Part shown: piece by piece, positions 17,520-25,558 of the stretch
Layout of the letters: each line of letters begins with the position of its first letter
How positions within the stretch are numbered: the first letter of the stretch is position 1
Origin: Treponema sp.
GTDB taxonomy: Bacteria; Spirochaetota; Spirochaetia; Treponematales; Treponemataceae
Length of the DNA stretch: 53,771 bases
NCBI GenBank assembly: GCA_024402475.1
Contig: JAKSTQ010000014.1
Location: 1-53,771, forward strand
Reading direction: 5' to 3'
Translations under genes and position numbers: made by a program
Notes under the pieces: model-generated
What the model was told of the DNA's origin: nothing
What the model saw: only the letters and a program-made list of their open reading frames with translations
Database searches by the model: none

Positions 17520-18758
17520 ATGAGCAATAATAATGAAGGTTTATGGCATTTAAGAAAAGAAATTACAAGAACTCAGATGGCTTTAATTATTTCCATAACA
17601 ATTTTACTCAGCATCGGCGGTATGATTATCAACATCAAGGCAAATGATAAAGCCTTTAACGAAACTCTCCAGAACACTTCTGAACTAATTACCCGTCTTT
17701 ACAGCTTTACAAAAAAGATGCCCCAGTCACAGTTTTGCGTCTATATGGACAACACGGCTTCTTCCATTACCAACGTTGATATCTTTTCCATCGTTAACAA
17801 AAACAACACACGCATTTACCATACAAATCATCAGCTCATAAATACTCAGTATGACGGAACTCATCCTGACTTTTCAAAACTTTCTACTAACTATTACACA
17901 GAAGACAGCAACGGACCTTCTGGCCCACAGCGCCGAACTTATTCCGCAGTCTATGACGAAGACGAAAACTACGAAGGCTTCATCATGACAATTGCATTAA
18001 AAACTTCGATGCAGAATGTTACCAAACACACTGTCCTTCTTTTTGTTGTTGTTACTCTTGGCGCAATATTTATTGAACTTGCAATCTGTACTACAATTTC
18101 AAAAAAGATTAAAAAAGAATTTCTTCGGTTTACAGAAGACTTCGAAGGCACAAAATTTCTTGTTGATTCCATGCGCGCCAATAACCATGATTTTACAAAC
18201 AAGCTTCATGTGATTTTAGGTTTGATTCAGATTGGTGAATATGAAAAAGCACAGAATTACATTCAGAACATTTCCATCATTCAGCGCGAAACAGTTTCTT
18301 ATGTAATGCACAATATAAAAAATTCCTCGCTGGCTGCTCTTCTCATCGGAAAAATTGCCCGCGCCAGTGAATGTAACGTAAAATTTCAGTTCAGGGAAAA
18401 TTCGCAGTACGATGAATCCAGCATTATAATTCCTTCCGAAGCGCTTGTTACCATCACCGGAAATCTTATCGACAACGCGCTGGATTCCATGAACAACAGC
18501 AGTAACGAAAACAAAATCCTTACTGTTGGAGTTTTTACAAAACCCGGTGAACTGCTCATTACAGTCCAGGATACTGGTTCCGGAATCGCTGACAAATTCA
18601 AAGAAAAGATTTTTGACAATGGTTTTTCTACAAAAGGCGAAGGTCGCGGAGTCGGACTGTATCATACAAAACAGCTCATTAAATCAATGGATGGCGAAAT
18701 ATTTGTTGAATCACAGGTTGGAAAAGGTGCCTGTTTTACTGTAATATTAAAAAAGTGA
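17520..18758 (+). CDS. Sensor histidine kinase of the DcuS/CitA type
   Basis: A 412-residue kinase. There is a membrane helix at about residues 20-41, a ~120-residue extracytoplasmic sensor domain, a second helix at about 164-188, then the kinase. The phospho-acceptor is H223 in NNHDFTNKLHVILGLIQIG, the signature of citrate/C4-dicarboxylate sensor kinases. The ATPase domain has NLIDNALDSM (N box), DTGSGIADKF (G1) and GRGVGLYHTKQLI (G2). No cytoplasmic PAS domain is evident, unlike full-length DcuS/CitA (about 540 residues), so the signal path is shorter. The response regulator gene follows after 57 bases. A carboxylate ligand is an inference from the kinase subfamily only. Confidence 0.93.
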   Translation: MSNNNEGLWHLRKEITRTQMALIISITILLSIGGMIINIKANDKAFNETLQNTSELITRLYSFTKKMPQSQFCVYMDNTASSITNVDIFSIVNKNNTRIYHTNHQLINTQYDGTHPDFSKLSTNYYTEDSNGPSGPQRRTYSAVYDEDENYEGFIMTIALKTSMQNVTKHTVLLFVVVTLGAIFIELAICTTISKKIKKEFLRFTEDFEGTKFLVDSMRANNHDFTNKLHVILGLIQIGEYEKAQNYIQNISIIQRETVSYVMHNIKNSSLAALLIGKIARASECNVKFQFRENSQYDESSIIIPSEALVTITGNLIDNALDSMNNSSNENKILTVGVFTKPGELLITVQDTGSGIADKFKEKIFDNGFSTKGEGRGVGLYHTKQLIKSMDGEIFVESQVGKGACFTVILKK

Positions 18759-18815
18759 CATATCACTTTGAGCATAATTAAACTGCCTTTTAAAATCACT
18801 GAACAAGGTTAATAA

Positions 18816-19499
18816 ATGTCTTACAAAGTTTTAATCGTAGATGACGATCCCATGGTCGCCGACATCAACAGACATTATGTAGAAAAAAACAGTTCCTTTA
18901 CCGTAAAAGGAATTGCCAGAAATGGCGAAGAAGCCCTCAAGTTCCTTGAATCAAATCAAGTCGATCTTGTTGTTCTTGATGTTTTTATGCCTGTCATGGA
19001 CGGAATCGAAACCTTAAAATCTATCCGTAACAAAAAAATCAGCACCGAAGTAATTATGGTCACTGCCGCAAATGACACCGCTACTCTAGACCAGACAATG
19101 CATCTTGGCGTCATTGATTATCTTGTAAAACCATTTTCTCTTGAACGCCTTCAGATTTCCCTTGAAAAATTCATAACCAGATATAAATTCATTAATCAGA
19201 ATACAACTCTTGACCAGTCCACAATCGACAGCCTTATTGCAAATCCTGTCCCTGCTGCTCAGGAAGAACTTCCAAAAGGAATTCAAAAAACTACACTTGA
19301 TACAATCTGGAAATATTTTGAAACTGCGACTTACTGGCAGTCCGTTGATATGATTTCTGACAAGATAGGAATTTCAATTGTCACCATCCGCCGTTACCTC
19401 AACTATCTTGTTCAAAAAAATCTTCTTGAAGAAACTATAAATTATGAAACAGGCGGACACCCGTCAGTTCTTTACAAAAAAACGCACAGAGGAACCTGA
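18816..19499 (+). CDS. Response regulator, CitB/DcuR-like
   Basis: A 227-residue response regulator. The receiver domain (1-120) has the acidic pair DDDP, phospho-acceptor D55 in VVLDVFMPVMDG, a Thr/Ala switch region in MVTAAND and the Lys of YLVKPFS. The C-terminal part (about 150-225) has a helix-turn-helix in DMISDKIGISIVTIRRYLNYLVQ, as in DNA-binding CitB/DcuR regulators. It pairs with the upstream kinase. Its TGA overlaps the ATG of the hydrolase gene by one base, so the hydrolase is translated from the same message. Its targets are not in evidence. Confidence 0.94.
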   Translation: MSYKVLIVDDDPMVADINRHYVEKNSSFTVKGIARNGEEALKFLESNQVDLVVLDVFMPVMDGIETLKSIRNKKISTEVIMVTAANDTATLDQTMHLGVIDYLVKPFSLERLQISLEKFITRYKFINQNTTLDQSTIDSLIANPVPAAQEELPKGIQKTTLDTIWKYFETATYWQSVDMISDKIGISIVTIRRYLNYLVQKNLLEETINYETGGHPSVLYKKTHRGT

Positions 19500-20269
19500 T
19501 GTCAAAAACAAAATTTACAATCGAAACAACTGAAAAGAAAATTGTCGGCTATGAATATTCTGCTGACAAAAAAAATTCCACAGGAACAAAAAAGCCTGCA
19601 ATTATTTTCAGTCACGGATTTATGGCTAACCAGAGAATGTGCAAAAAATATGCAAAGCATTACGCAAAACTCGGTTACGAAACTTTCACTTATGACTTCT
19701 GCGGCGGCGGTATCGGAATCAAAAGTTCCTGGAAAATGGACAAGATGTCTGTCTTTACTGAAATTGCAGACCTTAAAGATGTAATTGAATTTGTTCAGTC
19801 ACTGGAAGAAATCGACAGCGACAACATTACTTTGTGCGGTTTCAGTCAGGGCGGTTTTGTAAGCGCTCTTGTTGCAAGAGACATTCCTGAACAGATTAAA
19901 AAAATTGTTCTGTTCTTCCCTGCTTTATGTATTCCTGATGATGCACGCAAAGGCCAGATGATTTTTGCAAAATTTGATCCACAGAATATTCCTGAAAGAA
20001 TCAAATGCGGACCTGTATGGGTTGGTCATGACTTTCCGGCTCTTGTTCTTGATATGGATCCGTTCAAAGAAATCAGTAAATACAGAGGACCTGTTCTTTT
20101 GCTTCATGGAACAGCAGACAGAATCGTAAATGTTTCTTACGCCCATAAGGCAAAAGAAGCCTACGGTGATAACTGCCAGCTCGAAATTATCGAAGGCGGC
20201 GCACACGTTTTTAAAGGTGCTCACGACACAGCTGCAATTGCTGCCATGGATGAATTCTTAAGAAAATAA
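19499..20269 (+). CDS. Alpha/beta hydrolase, esterase-like
   Basis: A 256-residue serine hydrolase with a full triad: S116 in GFSQGG, D207 in LHGTADRIV and H236 in GGAHVFKG. An oxyanion HG is in IIFSHGFMANQ. The fold and length match the cinnamoyl/feruloyl esterase-like and S33-like hydrolases. No signal peptide is seen, so it should act in the cytoplasm. It overlaps the response regulator gene by one base, which strongly suggests coupled translation. Its final 12 bases overlap the convergent acyl-CoA synthetase gene. The substrate is unknown; an ester linked to the kinase signal is a reasonable guess. Confidence 0.88.
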   Translation: MSKTKFTIETTEKKIVGYEYSADKKNSTGTKKPAIIFSHGFMANQRMCKKYAKHYAKLGYETFTYDFCGGGIGIKSSWKMDKMSVFTEIADLKDVIEFVQSLEEIDSDNITLCGFSQGGFVSALVARDIPEQIKKIVLFFPALCIPDDARKGQMIFAKFDPQNIPERIKCGPVWVGHDFPALVLDMDPFKEISKYRGPVLLLHGTADRIVNVSYAHKAKEAYGDNCQLEIIEGGAHVFKGAHDTAAIAAMDEFLRK

Positions 20270-22222
20270 TCCTTTAATTACTTCAGCGTATTTTTCTTCG
20301 ATTTTATAACGCATCATTTCGCCCTTTGCAGAAAGTTCTTCCCCAGGTTTAAAACTGTCAGGAAGCAATGCAAAGCGGCTGACTTTTTCACAGTTACGGA
20401 ATCCTTCTGCCACGCAAACTTTTGAATTAACTTCATTGCGGAAAAAATCCATGACATCAGTTGTTTCACAAAGCAGCGGATAATCAGTGTAATCTAAACC
20501 TTCACCTTTTGCCCATTCACACAGTCTGTCCTTTACAGGAACAATAAGAGCGCCAAGATAACGCTGATCCTGTCCAAGAATAATTACGCTTTCTACATAC
20601 TGACTTGTTTTAAGGGCTGCTTCGATTACAGCCGGCTCAATGTTTTCTCCATCAAGCAGAACAATTGTATCTTTACAACGACCGGTAATTTTAATTTCGT
20701 TATCAAATGTAACAAGACCAAGGTCACCGGAATTCAAAAAGCCGTCTTTATCAATTACTTTTTCTGTAAGATCAGGACGCTTATAATAGCCTTTCATGTT
20801 CTGAACTGACTTATACAAAAGCAGTCCCTTTTCTCCAGGTGGAAGCGGTTTATCATCAACAATCTGTCCGTGTTCCTGTTTTACAACTTTTACTTCCATT
20901 GTCGGAATAATAAAACCAACGCATCCCGGTCTTACATGACGAACATCTCCCATCGTTACGATTGGTGCTGTTTCTGTCATACCGTAAGCTTCGATAAGGG
21001 GAAATCCGATGGCACGGTAAAAATCGTTTGTCTTTTTCTGCAATGCACCGCCGCCGGAAACGCCTGTCTTGAATCTTCCACCGAACTTTGAACGAACTGT
21101 TCTGTAAAGAACAAATTCTCCGACCAGATGGAAAGGTGTCCAGAACAAGAACGGAAGAATGCCCCGTACAAAGTCCACAAGACGGCTGCGCTTTGTAACA
21201 CGCAGAACCCTGCCACAGACTTTGTCACGGGCATTCGCCCATTTCTTGCCAGATCCAATAAGGAATCTGAAAAAACGTTTTGTATAACTTTCTCCGGTGA
21301 TCAGCTGCCTGTTTATGTTTTTAGCAAGAGCTTCCCAAATACGAGGAACAGAGCACATCCACTGAGGACGAATTACAGCAAGGTCAGGCATCAGAACCGG
21401 ACCAATAGGTTTTGAATATGCAATTCCAGATCCGTAACAAACCGGGAAATACTGGAAAGCACGTTCAAAGCTGTGCCATACCGGCAAAATCGACATCCAC
21501 CATTGACCTGGTTTTGTAGGCAGATATGAATGAAGACAAGCCATCTGTTCCATATAATTTTTATGTGTGAGCATTACACCTTTTGGTGTTCCTGTTGTTC
21601 CTGAAGTAAAAATAATTGTCGCAATGTCATCAGGCTGTGTACTCATCATTTCCTGTTCAATCTGTGTACGAACCTTTACCTGATCTGTTTCAAAAGCATC
21701 GCGGCCTTTTTCAAAAACTTCTGCAAAAGAAAAAAGATTGAATTTGTATTTTGCAAAATAATCTTTATCTTCCTGCGACAGTTCATTCATTATGATGACG
21801 GTTTTTAAAAGCGGAGTTTCTTCGATATTACATGTGATTTTCTTTAACTGAGCCGCATTTTCAAAAATGCCATACTGGCAGTCTGCAAAAGAAATAATGA
21901 ACCGCAGTTCATTGCCCTGGGAATCACATCCGCGGGGAACATCAGCCGCACCAAGTGCAAGAATTGAATAATCACAGATGAACCATTCACGACGGTTATC
22001 AGCAATCAGGGCAACATTATCGCCTCGCTTTATTCCTAAAAGCGAAAGTCCTTTAGCAAAGCAGATTACATCGTCATACACCTTTTTATAAGTGTAGAAT
22101 TTAAACGCACCGCTCTTATCTTTTGCAGCCTGCAGATTCTGCAATGCAAATTTTTTGCAGCTGCTCATAAACATCAGAGGAATTGTCTTTGCTAAATTTT
22201 TATCAATTTTGTATCTGGTCAT
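20258..22222 (-). CDS. AMP-forming long-chain acyl-CoA synthetase (first copy)
   Basis: A 654-residue ANL-superfamily ligase that activates fatty acids to acyl-CoA through an acyl-AMP. Motifs are the P-loop IIFTSGTTGTPKGVMLTHKN, the A5 motif AYGMTETAP, the adenine motif FLNSGDLGLV and the hinge ITGRCKDTIVLLDGENIEP. A long internal segment (about residues 300-370) holds basic and hydrophobic stretches seen in membrane-associated family members. The start at 22222 has an AAAGGGA Shine-Dalgarno; an ATG at 22243 lies 5 bases after the -10 box and is an alternative leaderless start. A second paralogue lies at 25559. The free fatty acid source and product use are not shown. Confidence 0.92.
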   Translation of the reverse strand: MTRYKIDKNLAKTIPLMFMSSCKKFALQNLQAAKDKSGAFKFYTYKKVYDDVICFAKGLSLLGIKRGDNVALIADNRREWFICDYSILALGAADVPRGCDSQGNELRFIISFADCQYGIFENAAQLKKITCNIEETPLLKTVIIMNELSQEDKDYFAKYKFNLFSFAEVFEKGRDAFETDQVKVRTQIEQEMMSTQPDDIATIIFTSGTTGTPKGVMLTHKNYMEQMACLHSYLPTKPGQWWMSILPVWHSFERAFQYFPVCYGSGIAYSKPIGPVLMPDLAVIRPQWMCSVPRIWEALAKNINRQLITGESYTKRFFRFLIGSGKKWANARDKVCGRVLRVTKRSRLVDFVRGILPFLFWTPFHLVGEFVLYRTVRSKFGGRFKTGVSGGGALQKKTNDFYRAIGFPLIEAYGMTETAPIVTMGDVRHVRPGCVGFIIPTMEVKVVKQEHGQIVDDKPLPPGEKGLLLYKSVQNMKGYYKRPDLTEKVIDKDGFLNSGDLGLVTFDNEIKITGRCKDTIVLLDGENIEPAVIEAALKTSQYVESVIILGQDQRYLGALIVPVKDRLCEWAKGEGLDYTDYPLLCETTDVMDFFRNEVNSKVCVAEGFRNCEKVSRFALLPDSFKPGEELSAKGEMMRYKIEEKYAEVIKGLFS

Positions 22223-22248
22223 GATAATGTCCCTTTTTACCATGTTAT

Positions 22249-22277
22249 ATTATATACTAACGCGGTAAAAATGACAA
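22249..22277 (-). promoter_or_regulatory. Predicted promoter of the first acyl-CoA synthetase
   Basis: On the minus strand TTGTCA (22277-22272), exactly 17 bases, then TATAAT (22254-22249). The start at 22222 lies ~20 bases after the expected transcription start, with a Shine-Dalgarno between. Confidence 0.65.
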
Positions 22278-22307
22278 TATCACAACATTTGTCGAATTGA
22301 CTAAGAC

Positions 22308-23717
22308 TTAAAGCTCGTAAGTTTCGCCGTATTTTGCGATTACAACATTGTCATAACCTTTTTCTGCAAGATACGATTTGAGATGAGCCTGGGCGTCTTT
22401 TTCACCATGAACCATAACGATCTTTTTAAGCTTTGACTTATCTATGTTATCAAGCCAGTCACCGATTTCGCTGTAGTCAGCATGAGCACTAAAGGCATTG
22501 ATTTTTTCTACCTTTGCCTTTACCTTGCACCAGTTTCCCATTACGCGAACTTCTTTTTCACCTTCGAGGATTCGGCGGCCAAGAGTGTTTTCTGCCATGT
22601 AACCGACAATCAGGATTGTATTTCTTTCGTCGCTGATGCCGTTCAAAAGATGGTGAAGAACACGCCCGGCTTCACACATTCCATCGGCACTGATAATGAT
22701 CATCGGGCCTTCTTTTTCATTCAAAGCCTTTGATTCTTCTGTGCTGTTAACAAAAGAAAGCGCTCCAAAACCAAAAGGATTTTTGTGATGTTTGAGAAAG
22801 GCTTCTGTTACAGATTCATCATAGCATTCAGGATGAACACGGAAAATACTTGTTGCATTTGTTGCCATTGGCGAATCTACATAAATCGGCACAACCGGAA
22901 TTTTCTTCTTATCAACAAGCAGATGCAGCTGATAGATGATTTCTTGAGTTCGTTCAATCGCAAAACAAGGAATAATGATTTTTCCTTTCTTTTCTACGGC
23001 TTCACGAACAACCCGTTCAAGTTCACCCATTGCAACTTCTTTAGTTTCGTGCAGACGGTTACCGTAAGTACTTTCTATGTAAATAAGATCCGGTGCTTCA
23101 AAATCAACTGCCGGGTTACGGACAATCGGCTTATCTTTACGGCCAAGATCACCTGTATAAAGAATATGTTTTTCTTCATTGCCATCGCGGACTGTAAGCA
23201 TTGCAAGAGAAGAACCAAGAATATGTCCTGCATCAAGAAATTCCAGCTGAACGTCAGGACCGATATACATCTTGCGGTTATACGAAATTGTTACGATCTG
23301 ATTTGCTGCTTTGACACAATCCTGTTCATTATACAAAGGCTTCCATGAAAATTTTTCACCTTTCTTACGAGCCTGCTTTGCAAGGAATTCCGCATCTTTT
23401 GCCTGGATGCGGGCACTGTCCATCATTACAAGGTTCGCAATATCCCGGGTTGCAGGCGTTGCATAAATATTCCCCTTAAAACCCTTTTTTACGAGTACCG
23501 GCAAGAGTCCGCAGTGGTCAAAGTGTCCGTGTGTGAGAATAACTGCTTCTAATTTATCCGGCGGAAAATCAAACTCTCTGTTCTTGTCATCCGATTCTTT
23601 TCGTTTACCCTGAAAAGCACCGCAGTCAATCATGTAACAGTGTCCGTTGACTTCCAGAATGTGTTTCGAGCCAGTCACTTCCTGTGCTGCTCCCAGTGAA
23701 TAAAATGAAATAGCCAT
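22308..23717 (-). CDS. Metallo-beta-lactamase/beta-CASP RNA hydrolase
   Basis: A 469-residue protein with the metallo-beta-lactamase zinc site THGHFDHCG (HxHxDH) near residue 60, a beta-CASP region in the middle (AIERTQEIIYQL, YVDSPMATNATSIFR) and a C-terminal RMMBL motif with FSAHADYSEI and MVHGEKDAQ. These features match the YsgB/CPSF73-like bacterial beta-CASP family, which are ribonucleases. The N-terminus LGAAQEVTGSKHILE is characteristic. It starts with no Shine-Dalgarno, 6 bases after its -10 box. It is divergent from the cardiolipin synthase gene. An endo- or exoribonuclease role is inferred from the family. Confidence 0.92.
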   Translation of the reverse strand: MAISFYSLGAAQEVTGSKHILEVNGHCYMIDCGAFQGKRKESDDKNREFDFPPDKLEAVILTHGHFDHCGLLPVLVKKGFKGNIYATPATRDIANLVMMDSARIQAKDAEFLAKQARKKGEKFSWKPLYNEQDCVKAANQIVTISYNRKMYIGPDVQLEFLDAGHILGSSLAMLTVRDGNEEKHILYTGDLGRKDKPIVRNPAVDFEAPDLIYIESTYGNRLHETKEVAMGELERVVREAVEKKGKIIIPCFAIERTQEIIYQLHLLVDKKKIPVVPIYVDSPMATNATSIFRVHPECYDESVTEAFLKHHKNPFGFGALSFVNSTEESKALNEKEGPMIIISADGMCEAGRVLHHLLNGISDERNTILIVGYMAENTLGRRILEGEKEVRVMGNWCKVKAKVEKINAFSAHADYSEIGDWLDNIDKSKLKKIVMVHGEKDAQAHLKSYLAEKGYDNVVIAKYGETYEL

Positions 23718-23723
23718 AAATTC

Positions 23724-23752
23724 ATTTTACCCCCAAACATTGAAAAACACAA
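23724..23752 (-). promoter_or_regulatory. Predicted promoter of the beta-CASP gene, interleaved with the cls promoter
   Basis: Minus strand TTGTGT (23752-23747), 17 bases, TAAAAT (23729-23724), then 6 bases to the ATG. The -35 box of the opposing cls promoter (23740-23745) lies inside this spacer. Confidence 0.5.
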
Positions 23753-23768
23753 TTTTTAAAAGTATACT
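23740..23768 (+). promoter_or_regulatory. Predicted promoter of the cardiolipin synthase gene
   Basis: TTGAAA (23740-23745), exactly 17 bases, TATACT (23763-23768), then 6 bases to the ATG at 23775. No Shine-Dalgarno is present. A leaderless mRNA is predicted. Confidence 0.65.
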
Positions 23769-23774
23769 TAATTT

Positions 23775-25424
23775 ATGGAAAATAATCCGATTTCAAAACG
23801 TGAAGCTAAACGAAGAATAAAAATCCTTAAAAAAACCCGTCCGAACAACAGGCTCCAGAAAGTGAACAGATTGCATGCACTTCTCCTGGGAAGAGTTGTC
23901 CTTATCGCTGCAGGACTTCTGGCGCAGTTTGCACTTCTGATAATTCTTTTTCTTTCTCTCGAAAATGTCCTTACAATTTATCTTGGTTCAGGCGTTTTAA
24001 TCAGCATCATATTTTTATGTTATCTTGTGAATATTCCAGGCAAAAATGAATTCAAAATTGCATGGCTTTTACCGGTGCTGATTGCTCCGATTTTTGGAAT
24101 CATTCTTTACGTATTATATAGAACAAACACAGGCGGAATCCGTCTTGGACATCAGCTCAATTCAGTTAAACAAAAATCCCGTGCCGTACTTCCTTCGCAA
24201 AACGAAAACCAGAAAATTACTCAGCAGTTCCCGCAGATAAAAGACCTTGCAGATTATATTTACAACACAGGAAATTTTCCGTCTTACACAAATACTTCAA
24301 CAGAGTTTTTCCCAAGCGGTGAAGATTTTTTTGCAAGCCTTTTAACGGATCTGGAGCAGGCAAAAAAGTTCATCTTTATTGAATTTTTTATTGTCGAAGC
24401 CAGCAACATCCTGGAAGAAATCATCAGCGTTCTTCATAAAAAAGTTGAACAGAATGTCGAAGTAAGAATTCTTTTTGACAGCGTAGGATCCATTGCTCTT
24501 TCCAGCAGGATTCTCAAGGACTATTTCAGCGTTTATGGAATCCAGTCTAAAGTTTTCCTCAAACTGATTCCTATTTTTAACACCGGACTTAACTGCCGTG
24601 ATCACCGTAAAATTGTTTCCATCGACGGAATTATTTCCTACACAGGCGGAATCAATATTACTGACGAATACGCAAACATTTCCTCAAAACGGTTCAACTA
24701 CTGGAAAGACACCGGAATCAAATTCACAGGAAGTGCAACCCAGTCCTTCACCCAGATGTTTTTGCAAAACTGGAACCTTTCCACCCCAATCACTTCCATC
24801 ACCGACAATTTTGGTCTTTACACAAATCCCGTTCTTCTGCCGGAAAACTGCGACCTTAACGGCTCGTCAAACGCTCAGGGGCTTGTGATTCCTTACGGAG
24901 ATGATGCATACAACAACCATGACATTGCCGAAAACATTTACCGCTACATAATTGACCATGCAAAAAAATATGTTCACATAATGACTCCCTATGTCATCAT
25001 CGACAATGCAATGGTTTCATGCCTTTCATTCTGTGCCCAGCGCGGGATCGAAGTCGAAATCATCGTTCCAGAACACTGGGATCACTTTATTTCTTTCTGC
25101 GTCGGAAGAACATTCCTTAAAAACCTGATTGCAAACGGCGTCAAGGTTTTCACTTATCAGAAAGGTTTTGTCCACGCAAAAGTTTTTACCAGCGACGACT
25201 CAATCGCAACAATCGGATCGGTAAACCTTGACTACCGCAGCTTCTATCACCACTTTGAATGCGGCGCAGTAATCTACAAAGACAAATCCGTTGCAGCCAT
25301 CGAGCAGGACTTCAACCTGACAAAACTGGACTGCGAACAGCTCACTATGGAAAAATACAAAAAATCCCCTGCATTCAGAAGAATCATCGGCTGGATTTTC
25401 CGCATTTTCGCTCCCCTCATGTAG
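23775..25424 (+). CDS. cls: Cardiolipin synthase
   Basis: A 549-residue phospholipase-D superfamily enzyme that makes cardiolipin from phosphatidylglycerol in the inner membrane. Two hydrophobic N-terminal helices (about 38-65 and 68-115, the second stretch possibly two passes) precede two HKD motifs: DHRKIVSIDGIISYTGG near residue 276 and VHAKVFTSDDSIATIGSVN near residue 473. The FIEFFIVEASNILEEI segment is also typical. The N-terminus is very basic (KREAKRRIKILKK). Length is a little above the usual 480-510. It is divergent from the beta-CASP gene and precedes the second acyl-CoA synthetase, consistent with membrane-lipid work. Confidence 0.94.
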   Translation: MENNPISKREAKRRIKILKKTRPNNRLQKVNRLHALLLGRVVLIAAGLLAQFALLIILFLSLENVLTIYLGSGVLISIIFLCYLVNIPGKNEFKIAWLLPVLIAPIFGIILYVLYRTNTGGIRLGHQLNSVKQKSRAVLPSQNENQKITQQFPQIKDLADYIYNTGNFPSYTNTSTEFFPSGEDFFASLLTDLEQAKKFIFIEFFIVEASNILEEIISVLHKKVEQNVEVRILFDSVGSIALSSRILKDYFSVYGIQSKVFLKLIPIFNTGLNCRDHRKIVSIDGIISYTGGINITDEYANISSKRFNYWKDTGIKFTGSATQSFTQMFLQNWNLSTPITSITDNFGLYTNPVLLPENCDLNGSSNAQGLVIPYGDDAYNNHDIAENIYRYIIDHAKKYVHIMTPYVIIDNAMVSCLSFCAQRGIEVEIIVPEHWDHFISFCVGRTFLKNLIANGVKVFTYQKGFVHAKVFTSDDSIATIGSVNLDYRSFYHHFECGAVIYKDKSVAAIEQDFNLTKLDCEQLTMEKYKKSPAFRRIIGWIFRIFAPLM

Positions 25425-25457
25425 TAAACAGATTTATTAAATTCACGATTTTTACAG

Positions 25458-25486
25458 TTGAATTTATCCAAAGACAGTAATATAAT
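25458..25486 (+). promoter_or_regulatory. Predicted promoter of the second acyl-CoA synthetase
   Basis: TTGAAT (25458-25463), exactly 17 bases, TATAAT (25481-25486). The predicted 5-prime leader is about 65 bases and contains GTCATT near 25515 and its complement AATGAC near 25533, which could be a small hairpin or regulator site. Confidence 0.6.
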
Positions 25487-25558
25487 TTAAGTACTTTACA
25501 AAATATCAAAGTTTGTCATTTTGACATATTCAGAATGACCTTATTCAAAAGGATTATT

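Noticed and set aside
22785..23348. A 187-codon open frame antisense to the beta-CASP gene
   Set aside because: Low-complexity, Phe/Cys-rich translation typical of a shadow of a coding gene; no start signals.
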